A DNA stretch of 51,888 nucleotides from CAYLSV01 sp964386435 (GCA_964386435.1 CAYLSV010000018.1:1-51888), one strand, 5' to 3'; shown: positions 25,467-36,309, counted from the stretch's first letter. Translations and numbers: made by a program. The notes: a model not told the origin generated them from the sequence alone.

Positions 25467-27616
25467 CGCCGCCCCCCGTCGCGGCCGCCGGTCCGCAAGT
25501 GGCCGCGGCCCCAAGCCAAGCCGATCAACCCGGTTAGCAGCAGCGACGCCCCGGCGATCGGGTCGATCGCCCCGCCGCCGTTGCCGCCGCCGCGGTTGCG
25601 GTTGCGGACCGGCCGGAAATCGAGGTCGCCACTATCGCGAGCCTGCGGCTCGACCCGCGGCTGGCTCGGCACGCCGGGCGTCGGCTCGATTGACCGCGCC
25701 AACGGCTCCGCCTCCCGCTGCGGGGCCGGCCCGACGTCCGCCGCCGCCTTCTCCCGCAGCCGCTCAAACTCCCGCCGCACCTCGGCCTGGGCCGCCCGGT
25801 CCCGCTCGATCCGCAGCGCGTTCCGTCGCTCGATGTTCCACCGCTGGTACTCCGCGTCGTTCTCCAACACGATGAAGCTGGTGTACTCTGTCACGATCGA
25901 GAACCCCTCGCCGAGGCGGACGATCTCCGCAATCGTCGCCGCCGATCGGCTGCCGGCGCGGTCGTCCTTTTTCAGCAACTCGTCGATCCGGTGCCACGCC
26001 CACATCCGCTCGATCTCCGGGTTCGCGTCGCTCTGGTCGGGCAAATCAACCGTGATGCTGCGCGTCACATCCCGGCCCATCACGTTCGCCGAGAGCGTGA
26101 CCTTCGTCCGCCCGCCGTCGACGTACCGGCCGTACAACCGGACCGGCGAGCCGTGGAAGAGGTCGGGCATCTCGCCGGGCGTCACGTCGTAGGTCTCGCC
26201 GCTGACGGTGATCGACAAATCGGTGGCCACCGGCCGGACGAGCTTGCGGCGGAACGCGGCGGCCGCGCGGCCGAGGTCGTCCTGCGGGCTGACGAACGCC
26301 GCCAGGCCGCCGGAGCGGTCGGCGATCTGCTCCAGCAGCGGCCGGTTCACGTCGTTGCCCACGCCGATGCAAAACACCCGCGCCGAGTTGGGCCGCTGGT
26401 TGATGAGCTGCGTGAGTTCCGCCGTGCTCGCCTGCTCGCTCAAGCCGTCGGAGAGGATCACGACGTTGAGCTGCCGGTCGGCGTCGGTGGCGTAGCGGTA
26501 GGCCGCCTCGAACGCCGGCCGCAACCGAGTCCCGCCGCCGGCCCGCTGGTCGGCCAAAAATCGCTCGGCCGCCGCAAACGATGCCGCGTCGGCAGTTGTC
26601 AACTCGTTGAACAAGCTGGCGAGCCCGCTGTTGAACGTGAGGATTTCGAACCGATCCTTTTCACCCAGCGCCTCGACGAACTTCGCCGCAGCGTCGGTGC
26701 TGATCTGCAGCTTGCGGTCCTCCCGCATCGAGCCGGAGACGTCGAGGATGAACACGTAGTCCATGCCCGAATCGAACGCCTCCTCCAGCTCCTCGCCGGC
26801 GGTGAGGGTCAGCTGGAAGAACCCGTCTTCTTTTCCGGTTTTGTTCGCGATTACATCAACGCCGGTCATCGGCCGCTCGGCGGTGAGGTGGAGCACCACG
26901 TCTTCCGCCAGCGACCCGCCGGCCAGCTCCATCGACGCCGTCACGGCGTTGGCGCTTGGCTGATTGATCACGAAATCGTTCGGATGGCTTGGCGATTCGA
27001 GCCCTGTCACCGGCACCGCCGCCCGGCCCTGGAAGTTGAAGCTGAACCGACCCTGCACCGTGGTGTCGGCCCGGTCGTCGACCGTGGTGGTGGCCAGCGG
27101 GTAGACGTAGGTCGCCGTGTCGTGATCAACGTCCAGCTCCTGGTAGTACGTCACCTTCACCCGCTGCTCCGCCCCGGCAGCGATCGGCCAGATCCGCATC
27201 TCGAAGGTGCGGTAATCGACCTGCTCCAGCAGGCCGGGGTCGACGCGGGTGCGTTTGTAGCTCTCGTAGATTTCGCGGGCGCGCTCCTTCTCGAGCACCT
27301 CGCCGGTCATCTCGCGGCCGTTGATCCACATGCTGAAGTCGGCGACGCTCGCCCCCTTTGGAACGGGGAAGACGTAGAGCGCCTCGACGACGCGGTCCTC
27401 GGTGTTGCGGAACACCTGCTCGGTGTGGGTGACGGCAATGCCGTTATTGACGGTGACGTCGACGTCGTGGCTGAGGATTTCGAGCCGGCCGCCGAGCCCG
27501 CCGTCGGCGACGAGCAACCCGCCCGCCTCGGCACGGGGCGGGGCGGCGAACAGCGCGACGAGCGCGAGCAGGACAAGGCCAAGGGGGCCGGTGTGTCGGG
27601 TAGATCGGATGGACAT
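25463..27616 (-). CDS. VIT-VWA domain secreted protein with GlyGly-CTERM-like tail
   Basis: 717 residues. Signal peptide (LGLVLLALVALFAAPPRAEA), then a VIT domain at about 35-165 (VTVNNGIAVTHTEQVFRN, EALYVFPVPKGA, EKERAREIYESY), then a VWA domain with the MIDAS motif DVSGSM at about 296-301 and further metal-site segments (GGTRLRP, LSDGLSEQ). A beta-rich region and an Arg/Glu-rich helix follow, then a low-complexity stretch and the tail NRGGGNGGGAIDPI, hydrophobic ASLLLTGLIGLAW, and RGHLRTGGRDGGRR. That glycine-rich, helix, basic order is the GlyGly-CTERM pattern recognised by rhombosortase, which is encoded by the overlapping downstream gene. ATG 27616 has an AGGAG ribosome site. Probably a surface-anchored or processed adhesion-type protein. 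Confidence 0.82.
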   Translation of the reverse strand: MSIRSTRHTGPLGLVLLALVALFAAPPRAEAGGLLVADGGLGGRLEILSHDVDVTVNNGIAVTHTEQVFRNTEDRVVEALYVFPVPKGASVADFSMWINGREMTGEVLEKERAREIYESYKRTRVDPGLLEQVDYRTFEMRIWPIAAGAEQRVKVTYYQELDVDHDTATYVYPLATTTVDDRADTTVQGRFSFNFQGRAAVPVTGLESPSHPNDFVINQPSANAVTASMELAGGSLAEDVVLHLTAERPMTGVDVIANKTGKEDGFFQLTLTAGEELEEAFDSGMDYVFILDVSGSMREDRKLQISTDAAAKFVEALGEKDRFEILTFNSGLASLFNELTTADAASFAAAERFLADQRAGGGTRLRPAFEAAYRYATDADRQLNVVILSDGLSEQASTAELTQLINQRPNSARVFCIGVGNDVNRPLLEQIADRSGGLAAFVSPQDDLGRAAAAFRRKLVRPVATDLSITVSGETYDVTPGEMPDLFHGSPVRLYGRYVDGGRTKVTLSANVMGRDVTRSITVDLPDQSDANPEIERMWAWHRIDELLKKDDRAGSRSAATIAEIVRLGEGFSIVTEYTSFIVLENDAEYQRWNIERRNALRIERDRAAQAEVRREFERLREKAAADVGPAPQREAEPLARSIEPTPGVPSQPRVEPQARDSGDLDFRPVRNRNRGGGNGGGAIDPIAGASLLLTGLIGLAWGRGHLRTGGRDGGRR

Positions 27617-27742
27617 TCGGGTTCTCCTGGTTGGGGGTCAACCTGCCTCTAAGCACCGGCCGTACCAGACGCGAAAACGCCGATCACACGCATCAGGACA
27701 TGGTTCGAAAGTAGCTGGCATGCAGCGATTGCACATAGCGTG

Positions 27743-27748
27743 TACATT
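27743..27748 (+). promoter_or_regulatory. candidate -10 box of a leaderless transcript (TACATT, 6 nt before ATG)
   Basis: TACATT, spacer GGGTGC, then ATG 27755 of the sigma-54 activator gene. It supports ATG 27755 over GTG 27740, because the -10 box would fall inside the longer version. The 138-bp divergent spacer with the VIT-VWA gene holds no other clear signal. Confidence 0.5.
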
Positions 27749-27754
27749 GGGTGC

Positions 27755-29296
27755 ATGTCCTCGTTCACCGCCGCCGATCGTCGCCAGGCTGGAGGTTTTC
27801 GCGACCTTTCGTTCGGCAACCCGTTTCTGCCCGAGCGGCTGGAGGTCGAGGCGCGGGTGCTGGGCAAGCAGTTCGTCGCCGGGCCGGAGGTGTGGAGTTG
27901 GTCGGCCGATCCGCAGAAGTTCCAGCCGAACCTCGACGCGCTGCAAACGGCGGCCGAGAAGTTGGTGGCGCGGTACGGGCCGCGAATCCGCCGGCCGGGC
28001 GTGTCGCGGCGGGAGTACGAGCTGTTCGCCGACGTCGCCTGCTACGTGCTGTACTACCGCTGCCACGCGCAGTTCCTGGAGCTGGCTCAGGCGGAAATCG
28101 AGGGCGAGGCGACGCGGGTGCCGCCGACGGTCTGGAAGCGTTTTCGTGCCGATCACGCGGCGCTGCTCGGGCATCCGGAGCATGCGCCGCCGTTCGAGGC
28201 GGCGCACTTGTTCGCGGTGCTGTACCAGACGCGGCGGGCGTTTGTGCAGGTGTTCACGCGGATCATCGGCGGCAGCCGAGCGGCGGCGCAGCTGCGGGCG
28301 GAGGTGTGGCACAGCGTCTTCACCCATGACCGCCGCCGCCACGCGACGCACCTGACCGGGCGGATGCGGGACCTGCCGACGCTGATCCTCGGGGCCAGCG
28401 GCACCGGCAAGGAGCTGGTGGCGACGGCCGTGGCCCAGGCGCAGTTTCGGCCGTTTTCTCCCGAATCCTGCGTGTTCGCGCCGCCGGGCGTGTTCTTGCC
28501 GATGAACCTCGCGGCCGTGCCGGAGACGCTCGTGGAGAGCACGCTGTTCGGTCACAAGCGGGGCAGCTTCACCGGCGCGACGATGGACCGCAAGGGCGCG
28601 TTCGAGAACGTCGACCGCCGCGGCTGCGTGTTCCTCGACGAGATCGGCGAGATCCCGCCGGCGACGCAGGTCAAGCTGCTGCGGGTGCTGCAGGAGCGGC
28701 GCTTCCAACGCGTCGGCGATTTGAAGGAGCGGGCGTTCGACGGCAAGATCATCGCCGCGACGCACCGCGATCTGCACGCCGACATCGCCGCCGGGTCGTT
28801 CCGGTCGGACTTGTACTACCGCATCAGCGGCGATTTGATCCGCACGCCGACGCTGGCCGAGCAGATCAACGGCGACCGCGAGGAGCTGGGCCGGTTGGTG
28901 CGGTTCATCGCCGAGCGGGTCGCCGGCGTCGGGGCGGCCGAGGCGCTGACGGACGAGGTGGTGAGCTGCGTCGAGCGAGACCTGGTCGGCCACGCCTGGC
29001 CGGGCAACTTCCGCGAGTTGGAGCAGTGCGTGCGAAACGTGCTGGTCCGCCGCTGCTACCGCCCCGACCGCGGCATCGGCGACTGGCTCACCGCCGCCCG
29101 CGACGGCAAGCTCACCGCCGACGCGCTGCTCGACGCCTACGTCCGCTCGGTCCACCAAAGGCTTGGCAGCTACGCCGCGACGGCCGAAGCGGTTGGCCTG
29201 GACCGCCGAACGGTCAAGGCCCGCGTGGCCGCTCAGGGCATGTCATCGGCTTCGGCAACCGGCAGGAGCCGCCGGATGTCGGCGGCCAGTGCATGA
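27755..29296 (+). CDS. sigma-54-dependent transcriptional activator (NtrC-type AAA+)
   Basis: 513 residues. Residues 1-200 form a sensor-like region with no recognised domain (no receiver aspartate pattern, no GAF or PAS signature I can name). The AAA+ domain has Walker A GASGTGKE (about 213-220), the sigma-54 contact loop GSFTGAT (GAFTGA in most relatives), Walker B CVFLDEIGEIP, VLQERRFQRVGD, and RSDLYYRIS. The C-terminal Fis-like HTH is YAATAEAVGLDRRTVKARV, followed by about 20 residues that read antisense over the next gene. It is divergent from the VIT-VWA/rhombosortase pair and may regulate it; that is inference from position only. Confidence 0.85.
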   Translation: MSSFTAADRRQAGGFRDLSFGNPFLPERLEVEARVLGKQFVAGPEVWSWSADPQKFQPNLDALQTAAEKLVARYGPRIRRPGVSRREYELFADVACYVLYYRCHAQFLELAQAEIEGEATRVPPTVWKRFRADHAALLGHPEHAPPFEAAHLFAVLYQTRRAFVQVFTRIIGGSRAAAQLRAEVWHSVFTHDRRRHATHLTGRMRDLPTLILGASGTGKELVATAVAQAQFRPFSPESCVFAPPGVFLPMNLAAVPETLVESTLFGHKRGSFTGATMDRKGAFENVDRRGCVFLDEIGEIPPATQVKLLRVLQERRFQRVGDLKERAFDGKIIAATHRDLHADIAAGSFRSDLYYRISGDLIRTPTLAEQINGDREELGRLVRFIAERVAGVGAAEALTDEVVSCVERDLVGHAWPGNFRELEQCVRNVLVRRCYRPDRGIGDWLTAARDGKLTADALLDAYVRSVHQRLGSYAATAEAVGLDRRTVKARVAAQGMSSASATGRSRRMSAASA

Positions 29297-29778
29297 GCGC
29301 GGGCTTCTGAGACACTGCCGATGAGGACCTGCGGCGGCAGCCCGTTGCCGACGGCGACGACGTGCCACGGCGGGCGGCCATTGTTGATTCGGTACAACGC
29401 TTGTCGGACCTCAATACCGCGGAGGCGTCCGATGGGGATCGCGGCGTTGCGCGGCCAGCGGATCGGAGAGCTACGGGCGATTAACCTTGAGCCGGCGCGG
29501 CCGACGACGGTGCGGTTCAGCAAGTGGGCGATGCCGGCGTAGGCAACGAGCAGGCCCACCACCACGCACGGTCCGATGAAGATGAGCCCGGCGAGAACGT
29601 TGCCGACGAGCCGCTTCGGTTTGGGCGACTCAGGCACGTGCCAAAGTCGCCAGTTGTCCAGCAGGATCTCGAACACGCCGAGTAGTCCGGCAGCGGTCAA
29701 GCAGAAGCCGAACAGGCTCAGCATCACGCCGCGGCCGCGGTTCCATTGATGGACGATCTCATCGCCGTCGTTGCTCAC
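29233..29778 (-). CDS. small membrane protein of unknown function, coupled to carA
   Basis: 181 residues. Two membrane segments are visible (VMLSLFGFCLTAAGLLGVFEILL and VLAGLIFIGPCVVVGLLVAYAGIAHLL), followed by a soluble PH-like or beta-rich C-terminal part (IPIGRLRGIEVRQALYRINNG, WHVVAVGNGLPPQVLIGS). The GTG start overlaps the carA stop (GTGA at 29775-29778). The 3' end overlaps the convergent sigma-54 activator gene by 64 bp. I do not recognise a family. Confidence 0.6.
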   Translation of the reverse strand: MSNDGDEIVHQWNRGRGVMLSLFGFCLTAAGLLGVFEILLDNWRLWHVPESPKPKRLVGNVLAGLIFIGPCVVVGLLVAYAGIAHLLNRTVVGRAGSRLIARSSPIRWPRNAAIPIGRLRGIEVRQALYRINNGRPPWHVVAVGNGLPPQVLIGSVSEARAHALAADIRRLLPVAEADDMP

Positions 29779-30905
29779 CGCGTCGCCTTCGCCTCGATCA
29801 TTTGGGCGACGAAGCGGTCGAACAGGTAGGCCGCGTCGTGGGGGCCGGGGCTGGCTTCGGGGTGGTACTGGACGGCGAAGACGGGCAGCTCGGCGTGGCG
29901 GAAGCCGCTGACGGTTTGGTCGTTGAGGTGGACGTGGGTGACGACGCCGCCGGCGTGCTCAAGGCTTGCGCGGTCGACGGCGAAGCCGTGGTTTTGGCTG
30001 GTGATTTCGACCTTTTTCGTGTCGAGGTCCTGGACGGGCTGGTTGCCGCCGCGGTGGCCGAACTTGAGCTTGAAGGTCTCGGCGCCGATGGCCCGGCCGA
30101 GCAGTTGGTGGCCCAGGCAAATGCCGAAGGTCGGCAGCCGGCGGTCGAGCAGTTGCCGCAGGTTGGCCACGGCATAATCAACGGCGGCCGGGTCGCCGGG
30201 GCCGTTGCTGACGAACAACCCGTCCGGGTCGTGCTTCAGGATGTCGTCGGTCGAGGCGTCGGGCGGCAGGACCGTCACCTTCACGCCCCGGTCGGCGAGG
30301 TGGCGGAGGATGTTGTGCTTGGCCCCGCAGTCGAGGGCGACGACGTGCAGCCCGTCGCCGCGGGTCATGTCGCCGGCGGTCCACTTGCCGCGGTCCTCGT
30401 GCCACTCGTCGGCGGCGTCGGGCTTGACCGTCTTCACCCAGTCGGCCCCCGCCATGCCCGCGGCGTTCTTCGCCTGCTCAACCAACTCGGCGGGCGAGGC
30501 GTCTTCGGTGCTGATGACGCCCCGCATCGCCCCACCGGTCCGCAGGCGGCGGACCAGCGCCCGCGTGTCGATGCCCTCGATGCCGACGACATCGTGCCGG
30601 GCCAGATACTCCGGCAGCGGCTCCTCGCTCCGCCAATTGCTCGGCACCCGGCACAGCTCCCGCACGACGAACCCGGCCACCTTCGGCCCGCCCGATTCCT
30701 CGTCGCGCCGGTTCACGCCGACGTTGCCGATGTGCGGGGCGGTCATCGTGACGATCTGCCCGGCGTAGCTGGGGTCGGTGAGGATCTCTTGGTACCCGGT
30801 CATCGAGGTGTTGAACACCACCTCGCCGGTCTGGCCACCGACGGCACCAAATGCGCGGCCGGTGAACACGCAGCCATCTTCGAGGGCGAGTTGGGCCTTG
30901 CTCAT
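29775..30905 (-). CDS. carA: carbamoyl-phosphate synthase small subunit
   Basis: 376 residues, the usual length. It supplies ammonia from glutamine to the large subunit for carbamoyl phosphate, the entry to pyrimidine and arginine synthesis. The N-terminal CPSase domain has FNTSMTGYQEILTDPSYAGQ and ITMTAP-like text (IVTMTAPHIGNVGVN). The class-I glutamine amidotransferase domain carries the nucleophile elbow GICLGHQ (Cys), NHGFAVD, and the HPE pair (YHPEASPGPHD). ATG 30905 is preceded at 6 nt by TATGGT. carB is not adjacent. Confidence 0.96.
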   Translation of the reverse strand: MSKAQLALEDGCVFTGRAFGAVGGQTGEVVFNTSMTGYQEILTDPSYAGQIVTMTAPHIGNVGVNRRDEESGGPKVAGFVVRELCRVPSNWRSEEPLPEYLARHDVVGIEGIDTRALVRRLRTGGAMRGVISTEDASPAELVEQAKNAAGMAGADWVKTVKPDAADEWHEDRGKWTAGDMTRGDGLHVVALDCGAKHNILRHLADRGVKVTVLPPDASTDDILKHDPDGLFVSNGPGDPAAVDYAVANLRQLLDRRLPTFGICLGHQLLGRAIGAETFKLKFGHRGGNQPVQDLDTKKVEITSQNHGFAVDRASLEHAGGVVTHVHLNDQTVSGFRHAELPVFAVQYHPEASPGPHDAAYLFDRFVAQMIEAKATR

Positions 30906-30911
30906 GCCGTC

Positions 30912-30917
30912 ACCATA
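30912..30917 (-). promoter_or_regulatory. candidate -10 box of carA (TATGGT, 6 nt before ATG)
   Basis: On the minus strand TATGGT, spacer GACGGC, ATG. No Shine-Dalgarno lies between them, so a leaderless carA message is likely. Confidence 0.55.
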
Positions 30918-30927
30918 GCGGCGAGCC

Positions 30928-32013
30928 TCACTTGACGAACGCGGGTTGCAGCCAGTTGACGCGGTCCTGCACGTCGAGGTTGCGGCCGTAGTCGATGACG
31001 AGGGTGACCGTTTTGGCGTCGCCGAGGTCGAGGGTGATCGGCTCGCTTGCGGGGCCGGCGGTGAGGCCTTGTTGTTGCCAGGCGGGGTCGCCGTCGAGGA
31101 GGATTTGCAGGTCGACGTCGGCCAGCGGGTTGTTCTCGGCGATGGCGACGCGGGTGCGGAAGGTGGCGTAGCCGGGGGGGATGTCGAACGTGAGGCGGCT
31201 GGCGGATTGGGCGGTGATGTCGCGGCCGGCGACGCGGGCGGGGGCGGCGGCGGAGAGGTAGGGGACGTGCTCGGCCGAGGCCGGCTCGAGGGTGCTCAGC
31301 CAGAGGATCGGGCCGTCGATTTGCTCGGCGGAGAGGATGCCGCGGACGTCGAGGCTCACCTCGCCGCCGGCGGTTTGGCCGGTGAAGGTGCGGCCGTCGT
31401 AGATGAGGTCGGTGAGGCGGATGCGGCTGGAGGTTTCGTGCTCGATGAGCCACGCCGGCTGCGGCTCGGGCCGGCCGAGGTCGGCGGGGTAGATGGCGGC
31501 AATCTGGTTCAGCGGCAGCTCGACCTCGCCGCCCTCGTTCCGCTCGACGATCGCGCGGTCGTTGTCCAAGTCGATGAGCAAACCGCGGAGTTGGTCGCCG
31601 TTGGCCAGGGCGATGATGTCGTCCTCCCGGTCGGCTGGCGGCGTCACCTCGCCGGCGCTCAGCGGGGCGATGCTGCTCACCCGCTCCAGCGGCAGCACGA
31701 TGGGGCCGACGCGGTCGACGTTGACGATCACGGCGTCGTCCTCGATACCCAGCAGCGTGCCCAGCGAGCGCTCGCCGCCGTTGCCGCGCACGAGCCAGCC
31801 GCCGAAGTTGCCGCGGCGGTGGTCGCGTTCGAGGCGAAACACCTCGTCCAGCGGCAGCACGGTGCCATCCGCGAGCGTCACACCCTCGGCGTCGATCCGC
31901 TCGACGTTGGCCGACTGTTCGGCGAGGTCGGTGTCGATGATCGTGAACGGCCGCCCCAGCAATGGCGCGGCGGCGAGCAGCACGACGGCGATGGCGAAAC
32001 GAAAAGGTGGCAC
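30928..32013 (-). CDS. secreted protein with C-terminal NPCBM (carbohydrate-binding-like) domain
   Basis: 361 residues. GTG 32013 begins a short signal-like hydrophobic stretch (FAIAVVLLAAAPLLG). The middle contains repeated beta units of the form DGTVLPLDEVFRLERD, DRVGPIVLPLERVSSI and NEGGEVELPLNQIAAIYPAD. The last 110 residues match the NPCBM/NEW2 pattern: LTFDIPPGYATFRTRVAIAE, VDLQILLDGDPAW, ITLDLGDAKTVTLVIDYGRN, VNWLQPAF. NPCBM domains are thought to bind glycans. It is probably periplasmic or surface exposed. It lies 22 bp upstream of carA on the same strand, but each gene has its own TANNNT box. Confidence 0.75.
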   Translation of the reverse strand: MPPFRFAIAVVLLAAAPLLGRPFTIIDTDLAEQSANVERIDAEGVTLADGTVLPLDEVFRLERDHRRGNFGGWLVRGNGGERSLGTLLGIEDDAVIVNVDRVGPIVLPLERVSSIAPLSAGEVTPPADREDDIIALANGDQLRGLLIDLDNDRAIVERNEGGEVELPLNQIAAIYPADLGRPEPQPAWLIEHETSSRIRLTDLIYDGRTFTGQTAGGEVSLDVRGILSAEQIDGPILWLSTLEPASAEHVPYLSAAAPARVAGRDITAQSASRLTFDIPPGYATFRTRVAIAENNPLADVDLQILLDGDPAWQQQGLTAGPASEPITLDLGDAKTVTLVIDYGRNLDVQDRVNWLQPAFVK

Positions 32014-32018
32014 GCCCC

Positions 32019-32024
32019 ACCGTA
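32019..32024 (-). promoter_or_regulatory. candidate -10 box of a leaderless transcript (TACGGT, 5 nt before GTG)
   Basis: On the minus strand TACGGT, spacer GGGGC, GTG. It supports the GTG start of the NPCBM protein. Confidence 0.5.
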
Positions 32025-32056
32025 GGATCGTGCCGCGGATCGTGCCGGTCGCCGGA

Positions 32057-34306
<2,250 letters not shown>

Positions 34307-34391
34307 GTGGCGTGCTCCTCGTCACGAACAACCGCCGCGACGCCCGCGCCGGGCCGCGTGTTGTACCACGGGGAGCCGAGGGAAGAAAGGG

Positions 34392-34410
34392 GGGGCGGGG
34401 ACGCCGCCCC
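34392..34410 (-). terminator. possible rho-independent terminator after the lipoprotein gene
   Basis: On the minus strand GGGGCGG-CGTCC-CCGCCCC, a 7-bp stem directly after the stop at 34412, followed by CCCCCTTTCTTCC. The pyrimidine tract is mixed, so termination may be weak. It lies in the 105-bp gap upstream of hppA. Confidence 0.45.
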
Positions 34411-34411
34411 G

Positions 34412-35101
34412 TCAGCCGCCGCTGGAGGGCGTGTTCAGCAAGTCCTCCAGCAACGCGTGGTACGCGAAGCTGCTGAACGCGTCCATGTCCATGAAGTACG
34501 CCCGCTCGGTCATCGGGCCGTCCGGGTCGTTGCGGCCGGCGGCGTAGCGCATCAGGCGCTGGCGGGTGGTGCCGTCGGTGGCGTCAAACACGCCGGCAGC
34601 CTGCACGAATTCGGGCGGCTCAACGTACACGGTCGTCTCGCTCACCGTCGCCGTGCGGGAGAGGCTGCGGGTGTCGAGGGCCACCGCGTTGTCCGTAATT
34701 GGTTTGCGGCCGAACAGCTGCAAGCTCGCCCCGAGCTTTGGCGGGTCGTACGGGTCGTACAGCGTCACCGTCGGCACGAGCAACGCATCGACGCCCAGCA
34801 GCTCGCACACGAGCGCCGCCTCCTCCGGCGACTCCACCGTGGCGACGTTCAGCGAGGCGTACACCTCCGCCACCCGGTTCACCGGCACCGCCGTGACGCC
34901 GGTGATTTGGGAGACCTCCTCAAAAACCAGGTCGGCTTGCAACAACGCATCAACCGCCCGCCGCCCCGAAAGGTTCACCGCCGGTGCGACGGCCCACGTC
35001 TGGGCGCGGACGCCGGGGAAGGTGAGCTTTTGCTCTGTGCCGTAGGGCTCGGTCTTGGAGCAACCGACGAGAAGAACCGCGAGGAGAAGCAGAAACCGCA
35101 T
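34412..35101 (-). CDS. outer-membrane-type lipoprotein of unknown function
   Basis: 229 residues. A lipoprotein signal is clear: MRFLLLLAVLLVGCSKTEP with lipobox LVGC and Cys at 14. The body has an alpha/beta pattern (AQTWAVAPAVNLSG, AALVCELLGVDALLVPTVTLYDPYDPP) seen in periplasmic lipoproteins of the GNA1162/CsgG-like type, but the match is loose. Upstream of hppA and downstream of the TolB-like lipoprotein on the same strand. Confidence 0.7.
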   Translation of the reverse strand: MRFLLLLAVLLVGCSKTEPYGTEQKLTFPGVRAQTWAVAPAVNLSGRRAVDALLQADLVFEEVSQITGVTAVPVNRVAEVYASLNVATVESPEEAALVCELLGVDALLVPTVTLYDPYDPPKLGASLQLFGRKPITDNAVALDTRSLSRTATVSETTVYVEPPEFVQAAGVFDATDGTTRQRLMRYAAGRNDPDGPMTERAYFMDMDAFSSFAYHALLEDLLNTPSSGG

Positions 35102-35135
35102 CGAGTCATCCTGACCTTGTGCGTGATTGGGTGTG

Positions 35136-35166
35136 GGTAGCTGCGGCGCAACGCACCGCAGCTACC
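35136..35166. repeat. GTAG-footed hairpin (family B)
   Basis: GGTAGCTGCGG, 9-nt loop, CCGCAGCTACC, between two lipoprotein genes. Same family as 15215-15250 and 21401-21426. It could also stop transcription of the TolB-like gene. Confidence 0.6.
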
Positions 35167-35184
35167 TCAGAAACCGGACGATGC

Positions 35185-36309
35185 TCAATCCGTCGGCAGC
35201 GCCGCCGTGCTGTGGTTCGTGCCGCGGGCGGCGACGCTCCAGACGCACTCCGTGCCGCCGCGGTCGCTGATGAAGTAGACCCGGCCGTCGGCCGCCCACC
35301 ACGGGGTGGCGTTGGTGCCAATGCCGTCGGTCAGCCGCCGGCGGTCGGTGCCGTCTGCCCGCACGGTCCACACGTCCTGCTGCCCCGCCTGCCCTTCGCT
35401 CACCGGCTCGATGACCGTCGCGAACGCCAGCTCCGTCCCGTCAGGCGACCAGCACGGCGCGACGATCGCCGCGTTCGTGCTCACCGCCACCTCCGTCGGC
35501 GCCAATGGCTCATCGTCCCGCAGCTCAATGCACCAGAGGCTAAACCACCGCGTCCCCCGCTGCCGGGCCCGCTGGTAGGCGATGATGTCGCGCGACGTGT
35601 CCGGCGACCACGTTGGGAACAGCCCGAACCCGATCATCTTCCGCGGCCCGCCTTCGACGTCGGCCAGCCACAGCTCCCACCGCCCGCTCCGCCCGCCGAA
35701 CCGGCTGAACACGATCCGCCGACCGTCGGGCGAGAAGCTCGGGTGAAGGTCCTGCGTCGGGCCGCTGGTGATCTGCGTGACGTTCTTGCCGTCGGCGTCC
35801 ATCACGTAGATGTCCCAACTCCCGGCCCGGTTGCTGGCGAAGGCGACCTTCTGGCCGTCGCGGGAAAAGCTCGGGAACGCGTCGTCGGCCGGGTCGGCGG
35901 TGAGCTGCGTGACGCTCTGGCTGCCAATCCGCTGCCGGTAGATGTCCGGCCGGTCCTGGTGCCGCGTGCTGGCGAAGGCGAGCCAAGTCCCGGTGGCGTC
36001 GACGGTCACGTCCGAGTCGTAGCCCTCGTCGACGTAGGTCAGCTGGGCAAACCCCGACGCCCCCGGCGGCCGCGCCGGCTCGGGCGTCTCGTCGTCGAAC
36101 TCGCCGAACAAATTGATCTTCTGCGGCGCGTCGGCCGCGGCGAAGTAGTTGTCGCTCGGGGCCGCCGGCGCGTCCTCGAGCTGCAACGGCACCGCCTTCG
36201 CCCGCGAATCGGCCCGCCCCCCGCCGAGCCCGCCCAGCATGCCACAGCCACCCACCAGCACCCCGGTCACAGCAAGGGCAGCCAACGCGATCGGACGGCG
36301 ATTCGTCAT
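35185..36309 (-). CDS. TolB-like beta-propeller lipoprotein
   Basis: 374 residues. ATG 36309 is chosen because it starts a lipoprotein signal MTNRRPIALAALAVTGVLVGGC with lipobox VGGC. The frame upstream has no leader. The body has repeated WD40-like PD40 blades typical of TolB/DPP6-type propellers: AFPSFSRDGQKVAFASNRAG, LHPSFSPDGRRIVFSRFGG, APCWSPDGTELAFATV, and ATPWWAADGRVYFISDRGG. TolB itself is a soluble periplasmic partner of the Tol-Pal system; here the protein is lipid-anchored and no tol or pal gene is adjacent, so it is called TolB-like only. Confidence 0.82.
   Translation of the reverse strand: MTNRRPIALAALAVTGVLVGGCGMLGGLGGGRADSRAKAVPLQLEDAPAAPSDNYFAAADAPQKINLFGEFDDETPEPARPPGASGFAQLTYVDEGYDSDVTVDATGTWLAFASTRHQDRPDIYRQRIGSQSVTQLTADPADDAFPSFSRDGQKVAFASNRAGSWDIYVMDADGKNVTQITSGPTQDLHPSFSPDGRRIVFSRFGGRSGRWELWLADVEGGPRKMIGFGLFPTWSPDTSRDIIAYQRARQRGTRWFSLWCIELRDDEPLAPTEVAVSTNAAIVAPCWSPDGTELAFATVIEPVSEGQAGQQDVWTVRADGTDRRRLTDGIGTNATPWWAADGRVYFISDRGGTECVWSVAARGTNHSTAALPTD

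Noticed and set aside
27712..27729. Sigma-54-like promoter TGGCATG...TTGCA upstream of the NtrC-type gene
   Set aside because: The GG and GC elements are two bases too far apart for a -24/-12 promoter, and a TANNNT box lies exactly 6 nt before the ATG.
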